The position numbers and the translations under genes are program-made. A stretch of DNA of 59,524 nucleotides from positions 1 to 59,524 of the forward strand of contig NZ_JARWOV010000307.1 of the NCBI RefSeq assembly GCF_029868855.1, read 5' to 3'. The stretch comes from Nocardia carnea. Its GTDB lineage: Bacteria; Actinomycetota; Actinomycetes; Mycobacteriales; Mycobacteriaceae. This document shows positions 51,878-59,524 of this stretch, piece after piece. How positions within the stretch are numbered: position 1 is the stretch's first letter; each line of letters opens with the position of its first letter. Below the pieces are notes generated by a model. The model saw only the letters and a program-made list of their open reading frames with translations, did no database searches and was not told the DNA's origin.

Positions 51878-52885
51878 ATGTCGAACGGTTCAGCGAATGT
51901 TTCACGGGAAACATCGCGCGTGCCGGGAATGCTGGATGGCAGCAATATCGGCCCGGAGGCATTCGGAAGCACACCGTATGGCCATATCTCCCCCACCGAG
52001 ACGCCGATCGCTGCCGAGGCGCACCGCGCAAGCCAGTTAATGCATCCAGGAAAGGTGACAGTGCCGAAACCTCATGAGCAACGCATCATCACTGTAGCCA
52101 ACCAGAAAGGCGGAGTCGGCAAGACCACGACAACGGTCAATCTGGCCGCAGCCCTGGCGCATCAGGGGATGAAGGTGCTCGTGATCGATCTGGATCCGCA
52201 GGGCAACGCCAGTACCGCGCTCGGGGTCGAGCATCACTCCGGTGTTCCGTCGACCTACGAATTGTTGATCGGCGAGATCAAGGTTCAGGATGCGATCCAG
52301 CAGAGCCCGCACAGTGACAACCTGCTCTGCATCCCGGCAACAATCGACCTCGCCGGTGCCGAGATCGAATTGGTCTCGATGGTGGCTCGCGAAGCACGGT
52401 TGAAAGGCGCCATCCAGGAAGCCAATATCGCCGGCTACGACATCGACTACGTGATGATCGACTGCCCGCCGTCGCTCGGCCTGCTCACGATCAACGCCAT
52501 GGTCGCGGCCCGGGAAGTCCTGATCCCGATCCAATGCGAGTACTACGCCCTCGAGGGCGTAGGCCAGCTGATCCGGAATATCGGCTTGGTCCAGTCTCAT
52601 CTCAATCCGGAACTCCATGTGTCGACCGTGGTTCTCACCATGTACGACGGCCGGACCAAACTGGCCGATCAGGTGGCCGAAGAGGTTCGCAGCCATTTCG
52701 GGGACGTCGTTCTGCGGTCGGTCATTCCGCGGAGCGTCAAGGTTTCCGAGGCGCCCGGCTACGGTATGACAGTTCTCGATTACGACCCCGGTTCCCGCGG
52801 CGCCCTCAGCTATCTGGATGCCGGCCGGGAAATGGCCGCGCGCGGCGCAGCTCGGCAGGCAGCGCTCACGGAAGGCGCGCAGTGA
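51878..52885 (+). CDS. parA: ParA chromosome-partitioning ATPase
   Basis: The 335-residue Walker-type ATPase has a disordered N-terminal extension (about 1-65, with NVSRETS encoded by a parS variant), the deviant Walker A motif KGGVGKTT, DLDPQGNAS, VMIDCPPSLGLL and KLADQVAEEVRSHFG. It forms the gradient or filament that moves ParB-parS complexes and, in mycobacteria, binds polar Wag31. ATG 51878 follows AGGAG. The N-terminal layout resembles M. tuberculosis ParA, which also has a parS-encoded VSRETS peptide. Confidence 0.95.
   Translation: MSNGSANVSRETSRVPGMLDGSNIGPEAFGSTPYGHISPTETPIAAEAHRASQLMHPGKVTVPKPHEQRIITVANQKGGVGKTTTTVNLAAALAHQGMKVLVIDLDPQGNASTALGVEHHSGVPSTYELLIGEIKVQDAIQQSPHSDNLLCIPATIDLAGAEIELVSMVAREARLKGAIQEANIAGYDIDYVMIDCPPSLGLLTINAMVAAREVLIPIQCEYYALEGVGQLIRNIGLVQSHLNPELHVSTVVLTMYDGRTKLADQVAEEVRSHFGDVVLRSVIPRSVKVSEAPGYGMTVLDYDPGSRGALSYLDAGREMAARGAARQAALTEGAQ
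51898..51913 (-). promoter_or_regulatory. parS variant site 5, inside parA
   Basis: TGTTTCACGGGAAACA, identical to site 3, lies in codons 7-12 of parA. Confidence 0.75.
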
Positions 52886-52932
52886 ACGGATCGGGAATGG
52901 CTGTGGATGCGGGCAATGGAAAGGGTAGGCCG

Positions 52933-53949
52933 GTGAGTCAGTCGAAAAAGGGTGGGCTCGGACGCGGTCTGGCGGCATTGATCCCCACCGGCCCGGCTCC
53001 GGTGGCGACCGGGCTGGGTTCCGAGGCCGCTGATGCGGTGATCGGTCTCGATCCGGGGCCGCGGCCCGCCTCCACCTATCTGCACCAGGTTCCCGAACCT
53101 GTGGAGAGCCCCGATCTCGCGTCTGCCGGGGACGCGGTGTACCGGGAGATAGCTCCCGGAAAGATCGAACCCAATCCGAAGCAGCCCCGGCAGTATTTCG
53201 ACGATGAGGCGCTCGCCGAACTGATCCACTCGATTCGCGAGTTCGGTTTGATGCAGCCGATCGTGGTCCGGGAACTGGAGCCCGGCGGTGACCGCTATCA
53301 GCTCATCATGGGTGAGCGACGCTGGCGGGCCTGCCAGGAGGCGGGGCTGGAGGTCATTCCCGCCATCGTCCGGGATACCAACGATGATGCGATGCTGCGC
53401 GACGCCCTGCTGGAGAATATCCATCGCGTACAGCTCAACCCGCTCGAGGAGGCAGCAGCCTATCAGCAGCTGCTGGAGGAGTTCGGGGTTACGCAGGAGG
53501 AGCTGGCGTCTCGGCTCGGGCGTTCGCGGCCTGTGGTGACGAATATGATCCGCCTCCTGAAGCTACCGATCCCGGTGCAGCGCCGCGTCGCGGCAGGGGT
53601 CCTGTCTGCCGGGCATGCGCGGGCGCTGCTGGGCCTGGAGGGCGGTGCCGACGCACAGGAGGTACTGGCCGCCAGGATCGTGGCCGAGGGGCTTTCTGTG
53701 CGGTCCACCGAGGAAGCGGTAAAGCTGTCGAACCGGGAACAGGAACCGGCCAAGCCGCCCGCGCCGCGTCGGCCGCCCATCCACTCCCCCGGATTACAGG
53801 ATGTCGCCGACCGGCTGTCGTCGTCATTCGATACTCAGGTTTCGGTGAGCCTCGGGAAGCGGAAGGGCAAAATTGTCGTCGAGTTCGGGTCAGTGGACGA
53901 TCTGGAGCGGATCGTCGGAATGATGCTGCAAACTACGCTGAACAATTGA
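52933..53949 (+). CDS. parB: ParB chromosome-partitioning CTPase
   Basis: The 338-residue protein begins SQSKKGGLGRGLAALIP, a ParA-interacting N terminus. It has the ParB/sulfiredoxin-like CTPase domain (IEPNPKQPRQYFDDEALAEL, GERRWRACQEAG), an HTH domain that reads parS (VTQEELASRLGRSRPVVTNMIRLLKLP) and a C-terminal dimerisation domain. It spreads from parS as a CTP-gated clamp. GTG 52933 matches the M. tuberculosis N terminus; GTG 52882, overlapping the parA stop, would add 17 residues and is the alternative. Confidence 0.95.
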   Translation: MSQSKKGGLGRGLAALIPTGPAPVATGLGSEAADAVIGLDPGPRPASTYLHQVPEPVESPDLASAGDAVYREIAPGKIEPNPKQPRQYFDDEALAELIHSIREFGLMQPIVVRELEPGGDRYQLIMGERRWRACQEAGLEVIPAIVRDTNDDAMLRDALLENIHRVQLNPLEEAAAYQQLLEEFGVTQEELASRLGRSRPVVTNMIRLLKLPIPVQRRVAAGVLSAGHARALLGLEGGADAQEVLAARIVAEGLSVRSTEEAVKLSNREQEPAKPPAPRRPPIHSPGLQDVADRLSSSFDTQVSVSLGKRKGKIVVEFGSVDDLERIVGMMLQTTLNN

Positions 53950-54123
53950 AATTTCGGCTTGTTGACCGCATAACCTCTGCCTCGGCCACAAAACGTCACT
54001 GTGACAATGAAGGATCGAGTGGCCGATGTGCCGAGGCAGTCCTTGACCGAAGACTTAGTGACGCGGAATGAGGCGGGTTCACTTGATCGCATATTCTTGC
54101 TGGCGAGAAACCATTGATGCGGC

Positions 54124-54891
54124 GTGAGCATAGACGAATCGGATAGCTGGAGGCTGAGCAGAGCGGTGTCGACCAGCGTCACAGGTTTAACCCTGGAAAG
54201 CATCAGCCGGTTGCCGGCGCATGCTCGCCGGTGTGTGTTCTGGGAGATCGACCCGGCGGTGGCCGCGGACTCCTGCGAATTCAGCGATCCGGTATTCGAG
54301 AAGGAAGCCTGGATCTCGACGGTGATGCTCGAATGGGGTTCGTGCGGACAACTCGCGACGATAGATGACAAAACCGTCGGTTGTGCACTTTATGCACCGC
54401 CCAGGGTGGTGCCGCGGGCCGGCCTCTTCCCCACCTCGCCGGTGAGCCCCGATGCCATCCTGCTGACCACTCTCGGCACCGAGTACCCCGATCTGGACGG
54501 TGATATCGCCTACCGGATGGTGCAGGGGGTCGTCACAGATCTGGTCCGCCGCGGTGTGCGCGCCCTGGAAGCGTTCGGTATCCGGGAGGCACACGCAAGC
54601 ACCGCTCTCTCCGATCGTCCGACCGGGACTATGCGGCTGATGGAACGCATCGGTGTCCCCGGGCGCGGAGCCCGACGTTCGGTGATGGAGTGCAGCCCGG
54701 AGAACTGCATGATCGACGCCGATTTTCTACAGGAGGTCGGGTTCGAGGTGGTGGCACCGCATCACCGTTTCCCCCGGTTGCGGCTGGAACTCGACACCGA
54801 TCACGGTTGGAAAGAGGATGTCGAGCGAGCTCTCGACCAGCTGCTGGCCGCCGCGTCGATGACAGTGCCGACCCGGATCCTCACCCTCTGA
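54124..54891 (+). CDS. GNAT-like N-acetyltransferase family protein
   Basis: The 255-residue protein resembles the conserved protein encoded after parB in mycobacteria (Rv3916c position), described as a putative acetyltransferase. FWEIDP, LEWGSCGQLATIDDKTVGCALYAPP and a late FLQEVGFEVVAPHHRFPRLRLEL segment fit a GNAT-type fold. The substrate is unknown. GTG 54124 is 174 bases after parB. It is convergent with cwlM, with a 19-base gap. Confidence 0.72.
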   Translation: MSIDESDSWRLSRAVSTSVTGLTLESISRLPAHARRCVFWEIDPAVAADSCEFSDPVFEKEAWISTVMLEWGSCGQLATIDDKTVGCALYAPPRVVPRAGLFPTSPVSPDAILLTTLGTEYPDLDGDIAYRMVQGVVTDLVRRGVRALEAFGIREAHASTALSDRPTGTMRLMERIGVPGRGARRSVMECSPENCMIDADFLQEVGFEVVAPHHRFPRLRLELDTDHGWKEDVERALDQLLAAASMTVPTRILTL

Positions 54892-54910
54892 GGCTGTCGG
54901 CCGGGGGTCG

Positions 54911-56104
54911 CTAGCCGCTGTCGGCGGCGGCGAGTTCCTCGGCCAGTAGCTCGGCGAAAGTGTATGTGCCGGTGGGTTGATCGTCCTGACCCAGTAGATA
55001 GAGCCGTTTCACCGAGATCAGGATGGCTTCCGCGATGACATCGCGCATCCGCGGATCGGCCAGCACCGACGCATCGTATTGGTTGGTGACGTATCCCAGA
55101 TCCACCTGCACGGTCGGCATCTTGGTGAGACGCAGTAGATCCCAGGTACGCGGGTGGGTCCGGCAGTCCTGCAGAGAGGTCCGGGCCACTACCTCACGCT
55201 GGATGAACCCGGCCAGCACCTGGCCGATCATAGAAACCGAACCGTGCGAATTACCGAAGTAGAACCCGGCCACACCGTTGGCCATCGGGCTGGAGTTGGA
55301 CGCACACCGCAGCGAGATCATCAGATCCGCATCGAAAGCGTTGGAGGTTTCGGCGCGTTCCGCATCGGTGGGGTTGCTCCCCCAGGGGCGGGACAGGAAA
55401 GTCTCCATCCCGGTTGCTGCCATCCGGCCCTCCAACCGGCTGGCCAGATCCCACAGGATCTCCTGCTCGTACACATCGCCGAACTCGGTGGGCACGGCAC
55501 GGCCACGGTCGGGCCCACCCAGACCCGGATCGATGACGATGCGTTTTCCGGTGAGCTGCGGACCGGCTCGATGCACCACTTCTTCCTCGGCAATCCGATG
55601 CGGATTACCGCCGGTGACCCGGGCACCGAGCAATTCGAGCGAACGCAGCGTATCGGGACCACAGATACCGTCGGCGGCCAGCCCGATTTCCCGTTGGAAC
55701 GAGGTCAGACCCTCATGCGTATGCGGACCGAAGAAACCGTCCACCCGGTGGACATAGAAACCGAGGTCCTGTAGCCGGCGCTGCAGGGTCGCCACATCGT
55801 CGCCGTACAGCGGCGCCGAAAGCTGGTAGATGAGGGTGCGGGCACCCAGACGATAGGACGCTTCTTTCAGCGCCCGGTAGGTTGCGGGACCGATCTCACC
55901 GTCGACCAGGAGTCCGCGGTGCTGCTGGAAGGCACGCACCGCGGAGTCGAGCTGATAATCGAAGGTGGCTTCGGTGTCTTTCCAGTACTCGTCCGAACCA
56001 TTGGTCTGCGCGCCGTTGTGCGCGTGCAGGAACCCCAGACTCGCCAGGGTGCTCCGAACCTCTGCTACGGCTGGACCGGTGTCGCCGTGACGAAGTCGGT
56101 GCAT
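54911..56104 (-). CDS. cwlM: CwlM, degenerate amidase-like regulator of peptidoglycan synthesis
   Basis: The 397-residue protein has two peptidoglycan-binding-like domains (about 5-80 and 95-160) and an amidase_3-like domain (about 187-370), without a signal peptide. Three of the four key amidase positions are changed: the zinc His of DPGHGG is L195 (DPGLGG), the ISxHxN His is R266 (ISLRC), and the catalytic Glu region reads VQVDLGY (D335). This agrees with mycobacterial CwlM, a cytoplasmic PknB substrate that activates MurA rather than an enzyme. The start is ATG 56104, 175 bases after trxA. Confidence 0.93.
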   Translation of the reverse strand: MHRLRHGDTGPAVAEVRSTLASLGFLHAHNGAQTNGSDEYWKDTEATFDYQLDSAVRAFQQHRGLLVDGEIGPATYRALKEASYRLGARTLIYQLSAPLYGDDVATLQRRLQDLGFYVHRVDGFFGPHTHEGLTSFQREIGLAADGICGPDTLRSLELLGARVTGGNPHRIAEEEVVHRAGPQLTGKRIVIDPGLGGPDRGRAVPTEFGDVYEQEILWDLASRLEGRMAATGMETFLSRPWGSNPTDAERAETSNAFDADLMISLRCASNSSPMANGVAGFYFGNSHGSVSMIGQVLAGFIQREVVARTSLQDCRTHPRTWDLLRLTKMPTVQVDLGYVTNQYDASVLADPRMRDVIAEAILISVKRLYLLGQDDQPTGTYTFAELLAEELAAADSG

Positions 56105-56279
56105 GCGTGAGGGCCCTTCCTTCCGTCAATCCCGGGTACCCACTCATGCGATGGCGTACACCCTCGCACGACGGAGCGTGGTCGATTCTGTCAGACCCGG
56201 ACCGGAATTCGACAATCTTGGTCAGGGCATACTACGGCGCGTCGCCGCGTAACGGCCGCCGGATGGCCTATTCGAGACG

Positions 56280-56612
56280 TCAGATGACGTCTTCGATTTC
56301 CCGCAGGAGGGCGGCCTTCCCCTTGGCTCCGACGATCTGCTTCACCGGCTTGCCACCGGCAAACAGGATCATAGTCGGCACGCTCATGACCTGGTAATCG
56401 CGGGCGGTATCGGGGTTCGCGTCGATATCGAGCTTGGCGACGGTGAGCTTGTCGGCGTGCGAGCCCGCGATCTCCTCCAGCACGGGGGCGACCATCTTGC
56501 ACGGTCCGCACCAGGTGGCCCAGAAATCGACCAGCACCGGCTTCTCACTCTGCAGGACGGCATCGGCGAACGAGGTATCGGTGACGGTGACCGTGTTGGT
56601 GGTCTCGGACAT
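56280..56612 (-). CDS. trxA: thioredoxin
   Basis: The 110-residue protein has the WCGPCK redox site (C35, C38), the cis-proline region VPTMILFAGG and a typical thioredoxin length. It is reduced by the TrxB encoded upstream and reduces protein disulphides in the cytoplasm. ATG 56612 has GGAGAA upstream. The order sigM - anti-sigma - trxB - trxA - cwlM matches mycobacteria. Confidence 0.97.
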   Translation of the reverse strand: MSETTNTVTVTDTSFADAVLQSEKPVLVDFWATWCGPCKMVAPVLEEIAGSHADKLTVAKLDIDANPDTARDYQVMSVPTMILFAGGKPVKQIVGAKGKAALLREIEDVI

Positions 56613-56660
56613 GGCGGTTCTCCTTGGTTCTCCGGACGCCCGTGCGCCCGGGGCTGGGGC

Positions 56661-56689
56661 GGGCAGCCGAGCCCGTGGCTCAGCTGCCC
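56661..56689 (-). terminator. hairpin between trxB and trxA
   Basis: GGGCAGC (56661-56667) pairs with GCTGCCC (56683-56689), with a nested GAGCC/GGCTC stem. It could attenuate read-through from trxB into trxA. There is no T tract. Confidence 0.35.
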
Positions 56690-56705
56690 GGTGAGCCCTC
56701 CGGAC

Positions 56706-57695
56706 TCAATTCGCTGTCGGAACGGCGACGGGCTCGTCGGCGTGCGGCAGCGTATTGCTGGTGATATCGCCCTTTTCGGCGAGCCAGCGTTCGGCGTCGA
56801 TGGCGGCCCGGCAGCCGGTGCCGGCCGCGGTGATGGCCTGCATATAGGTGTGGTCGACGAGGTCACCCGCGGCGAAGACGCCGGGGACCGAGGTCGCGGT
56901 ACCCGGATCACGCACCAGGACATAGCCTTCCGCGTTCAGATCCACCTGGCCGCGGACGAGTTCGCTGCGCGGGTCGTGGCCGATGGCGACGAAGAATCCG
57001 GTGGCAGGCAGCTCGGAGGTTTCTCCGGTGCGGGTATCGCGCAGGGTCAACGAGGTGACGCTGGTTTCCCCGTGTACCTGGACCACCTGGGCATTGGTGC
57101 GGAACCGGATCTTCTCGTTGTTCTTGGCGCGTTCGAGCATGATGCGGGATGCGCGGAATTCCTCCCGCCGATGTACGACGGTGACGCTCGAGGCGAACTT
57201 GGTGAGGAAGATCGCCTCCTCCATCGCCGAATCGCCACCGCCGGCCACCACGATGTCCTGCCCCTTGAAGAAGAAACCGTCGCAGGTGGCGCAGGCGCTG
57301 ACACCGCGGCCGAGAAGTTCCTGCTCACCGGGGATATTCAGATAACGCGCAGCCGACCCCATGGCCAGGATCACCGCATGGGCCTCGTAGACATCGTCTC
57401 CGACGGTGACCTTCTTCACCGGGCCACTCAGATCGATCGCGTCCACGTCTTCGGTGCGAATATCCGCACCGAAGCGTTTGGCCTGCTCCCGCATCTGTTC
57501 CATCAGATCGGGGCCCATGATTCCGTCGCGGAAACCCGGGAAGTTCTCGACCTCGGTGGTGGTCATCAGGGCACCGCCGAACTGGGTGCCCTCGAACACC
57601 AGCGGCTCGAGTTCGGCGCGGGCGGCGTACACGGCGGCGGTGTAACCGGCCGGTCCGGAGCCGACGATGATCAGGTCGCGAACTGGCGTGCTCAT
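56706..57695 (-). CDS. trxB: thioredoxin reductase
   Basis: The 329-residue flavoprotein has the FAD-binding GSGPAGYTA (12-20), the redox-active CATC (C135, C138), and the NADPH-binding VVAGGGDSAMEEA region, with the FAD C-terminal motif GVFAAGDLVDH. It transfers electrons from NADPH to thioredoxin. ATG 57695 begins the family N terminus; the 51-codon in-frame extension is not protein-like. It is 93 bases upstream of trxA. Confidence 0.97.
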   Translation of the reverse strand: MSTPVRDLIIVGSGPAGYTAAVYAARAELEPLVFEGTQFGGALMTTTEVENFPGFRDGIMGPDLMEQMREQAKRFGADIRTEDVDAIDLSGPVKKVTVGDDVYEAHAVILAMGSAARYLNIPGEQELLGRGVSACATCDGFFFKGQDIVVAGGGDSAMEEAIFLTKFASSVTVVHRREEFRASRIMLERAKNNEKIRFRTNAQVVQVHGETSVTSLTLRDTRTGETSELPATGFFVAIGHDPRSELVRGQVDLNAEGYVLVRDPGTATSVPGVFAAGDLVDHTYMQAITAAGTGCRAAIDAERWLAEKGDITSNTLPHADEPVAVPTAN

Positions 57696-57872
57696 GGGAC
57701 CCTTCCGGAGAAAGCTGATGGGGACGTTTCGGTCAACAACAGGGTAGACGGGCTTTGTTCCCGGCGATGGCCTGCACCGGACCGCGACTCGCGCTTGTGC
57801 GGGGCAGGTGCCGGGCAGCACCGGATCGTGGCCGTACAGAACACGCACGGCCGGAGGGAGCGGGCGGCATTC

Positions 57873-58718
57873 TCAGCCGATATCGGTGATCGAGGTGAGT
57901 AGCTCCGGGTTACCCGGTCCGCATCCGGGTCCGACGACCAGCGCGGTGATCTGCGCACCGTTTCGACCGCCGACGAGTATGAGCACCGCGTCGGTACGGT
58001 CGCGGAACCTCATCTCGGTGGACCCGAGTACGGGGCGATCGACCCCGGCGGCCCGGACACACGCGGCGAGGGCGGCGGGATCGGCCAGCCGGCCGGGAAC
58101 ATCGTGGCGACCCAGGGCACGGAGCGCGACCGCCGTATCGATGTCGGCGCCCGGTTCCGTACCTGCGGTGCCGGTCGGCGCGGCGGTCGGCGTCGTTTCG
58201 CCGTCGGGCCGGGTGCCGACCAACAATGCGGCGCCGGCGCAGATCAGCACCGCCGCGGCTGCCGCGATCGTGGCAGCGATCCGCCGGCGCCGACGATAGG
58301 AGTCCAGCGATATCGGCGCCCCACCGATCGGCCCGGCCACCGGAGCGGACCGGTCGGCGTCCGCAGCGCCGGACCTTCCGGAGAACGCCGGTGCCCGGAT
58401 ATCGCCGAGTGGCACAGTCGCCTCCACCGACCCGGCGGTGTCGGCACCGCCCGTGCGGCCCGCTGCGCTCCCGAGGGATTCGGCGAACGCGTCCAACCGG
58501 GCCGCGATCTCCGCCGGCATCGGGCGGACCACCCGATCGGACTCGGCGAGGCCGGTGAGGGAGGCCCGCAAAGCATCGAGTGATTCGAGATAACGCCGGG
58601 CGTCCGGATCCTGCCGGACCGCGGGCCAGAGCCGGGCCTCGAGTTCGGGGTCGATATTTCCGGCGTGCAGATCGGCGAGCAACTCCGCGGAGAAAGGAGG
58701 TTGCGGAACGGGGCTCAT
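57873..58718 (-). CDS. transmembrane anti-sigma factor for SigM
   Basis: The 281-residue protein has a soluble N-terminal domain (about 1-140) with LLADLHAGNIDPELEARLW, one membrane helix (about 161-181, preceded by RRRRR) and an extracytoplasmic C-terminal domain. Its position directly after sigM and before trxB matches Rv3912, the RsmA-type anti-sigma factor. It would hold SigM at the membrane until cleaved or released. ATG 58718 lies after GGAGG/GAAGG. Confidence 0.82.
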   Translation of the reverse strand: MSPVPQPPFSAELLADLHAGNIDPELEARLWPAVRQDPDARRYLESLDALRASLTGLAESDRVVRPMPAEIAARLDAFAESLGSAAGRTGGADTAGSVEATVPLGDIRAPAFSGRSGAADADRSAPVAGPIGGAPISLDSYRRRRRIAATIAAAAAVLICAGAALLVGTRPDGETTPTAAPTGTAGTEPGADIDTAVALRALGRHDVPGRLADPAALAACVRAAGVDRPVLGSTEMRFRDRTDAVLILVGGRNGAQITALVVGPGCGPGNPELLTSITDIG

Positions 58719-58847
58719 GACCTTCGCACCTCCAATGCTGCTGCGTCCATCTGGCTCGGGTATCGATTCCTGGGTTCTGCGGTTGCACTCCGTCGAGTAC
58801 ATACCGTTCGGGAAGGAAAATGTGTCACTGGTTTGGACGCGTCGGCC

Positions 58848-59480
58848 TCACATCCGGTTCCCCTCCTCGTTCAGCGAATCCAATTCGGCCTTGAGCCGTT
58901 GCCGCGCCCGCGCACATCTGCTCTTGATCGTGCCCACCGGAACACCGAGCAGATCGGCTGCGTCGGCGACGCTGTAACCCTCGACGTCCACGGCCACCAC
59001 CGCGGCGCGCTGGTCCGGTGGGAGCGCGTACAGGGCACGTTCCAGCACGATGGAGATGTCGATACGGCTGTATTCGTCGGCGTAGTCGGATATTTCGGGC
59101 CAGACCTCCGGCGGCAGGACCACCGCCCGCTGGGCGCGATTGCGCCGGATACGGTCCAGGCAGGCATTGACGACAATGCGATGCAGCCAGGTGCGGACCC
59201 CGGATTCGCCGCGAAAGGACCCCGCATTGCGATGGGCCGAAAGCAGGGCTTCCTGGAGCGCATCGGCGGCGTCCTCGGGGGTGTAGCAGACCCGCGCGGC
59301 GGTCTGCCACAGGTGGTCGTTGTGCCGGCGGATCAATGCGGCGAACGCATGCGGAGCCCCGGCCGCGTGCGCCCGCAGTAATTCGATATCCGAGGTGCTG
59401 TCGAACCCGGTTTCTCGCGCCCCCGACTCAGGGGGCGGCGCCGGCCCCCCCCCCCCCCCCCCAATAAAATAGGGCGACAA
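58848..59480 (-). CDS. sigM: ECF sigma factor SigM (5' end uncertain)
   Basis: The ~190-residue ECF sigma factor has region 2 (PHAFAALIRRHNDHLWQTA, DALQEALLSAHR, WLHRIVVNACLD) and region 4 (LPPDQRAAVVAVDVEGYSVADAADLLGV, TIKSRCARARQRL), closely like M. tuberculosis SigM, which controls late-growth-phase and ESX-related genes. The apparent TTG start at 59480 lies inside a suspicious sequence: an 18-C run (59445-59462) encodes a false poly-Gly. The true start is probably before DSTSDIELLRAH (from about 59400) or is lost. Confidence 0.85.
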   Translation of the reverse strand: MSPYFIGGGGGGPAPPPESGARETGFDSTSDIELLRAHAAGAPHAFAALIRRHNDHLWQTAARVCYTPEDAADALQEALLSAHRNAGSFRGESGVRTWLHRIVVNACLDRIRRNRAQRAVVLPPEVWPEISDYADEYSRIDISIVLERALYALPPDQRAAVVAVDVEGYSVADAADLLGVPVGTIKSRCARARQRLKAELDSLNEEGNRM

Positions 59481-59524
59481 TAGCCAAACCCGTGGGCAAC
59501 CCCCCCCGCCAGCGGAGGCACGGG
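59433..59524. other. probable corrupted contig end
   Basis: An unbroken run of 18 C (59445-59462) is followed by an unusually AT-rich stretch (AATAAAATAG) and another C8 run. It interrupts the sigM 5' end. This looks like a sequencing or assembly artefact at a contig edge (poly-G reads on the other strand), not genomic sequence. Confidence 0.6.

Overview
High-GC actinobacterial chromosome around the replication origin. The gene order (sigM - anti-sigma - trxB - trxA - cwlM / parB - parA - rsmG - jag - yidC - yidD - rnpA - rpmH / dnaA - oriC - dnaN - recF - dciA - gyrB - gyrA - tRNA-Ile - tRNA-Ala ... crgA - trpG - pknB - pknA - pbpA - rodA - pstP - fhaB - fhaA - tRNA-Leu) is that of Mycobacteriales. 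A latex-oxygenase-like gene, a very long DnaA linker and overall protein similarity point to Nocardia or a close relative. This identification is inference from family knowledge; no search was possible.

Layout, left to right. (1) 1-7281: a partial gene, a coiled-coil hypothetical, then a membrane/MoxR/DUF58 cluster (homologous in order to Rv3690-Rv3693) with RDD and SpoIIM-like genes. (2) 7282-8518: a gene-free, lower-GC stretch, tRNA-Leu(CAG) with its terminator, and the fhaA leader. (3) 8519-18442: fhaA, fhaB-pstP-rodA-pbpA-pknA-pknB, the Ser/Thr phosphorylation and cell-elongation module, with ATGA/GTGA overlaps from fhaB on. (4) 18477-21655: pyrophosphatase-like gene, trpG, crgA, a PH-like membrane protein and a rhomboid protease; a parS-like site and DnaA boxes lie here, far from the main origin. 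(5) 21760-31594: an accessory block set into the conserved order: DrrAB-type ABC exporter, a 6C-type small RNA, two MpaB/DUF2236 oxygenases (one latex-clearing-protein-like, divergent from a TetR regulator), a thioesterase, a cold-shock protein, an XRE regulator with a large inverted repeat, an imine reductase divergent from an HxlR regulator, and tRNA-Ala. (6) 31633-41681: DLW-39 microprotein, tRNA-Ile, DUF3566 protein, gyrA, gyrB, dciA, recF and dnaN, all on the minus strand. (7) 41682-43307: oriC. (8) 43308-45590: dnaA (760 aa). (9) 46149-53949: plus-strand rpmH, rnpA, yidD, yidC, jag, rsmG, then about 2.1 kb without a recognisable gene carrying parS sites and a 13-copy octamer repeat, then parA-parB. 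(10) 54124-59480: a GNAT-like gene, then cwlM, trxA, trxB, anti-sigma and sigM on the minus strand. The last ~80 bases look like a corrupted contig end.

How it works together: replication (dnaA/oriC/dnaN/gyrase), segregation (parABS), ribosome/membrane insertion (rpmH/rnpA/yidD/yidC/jag) and envelope control (PknA/PknB/PstP, FhaA/FhaB, RodA/PbpA, CrgA, CwlM) are packed together. CwlM in mycobacteria is a PknB substrate that controls peptidoglycan precursor synthesis, so the two ends of the window are functionally linked. No insertion sequence, prophage or CRISPR array was seen. The least explained items are the gene-free parS/octamer region, the XRE inverted-repeat locus, the paired DnaA-box palindromes outside oriC, and the gene-free block beside tRNA-Leu.
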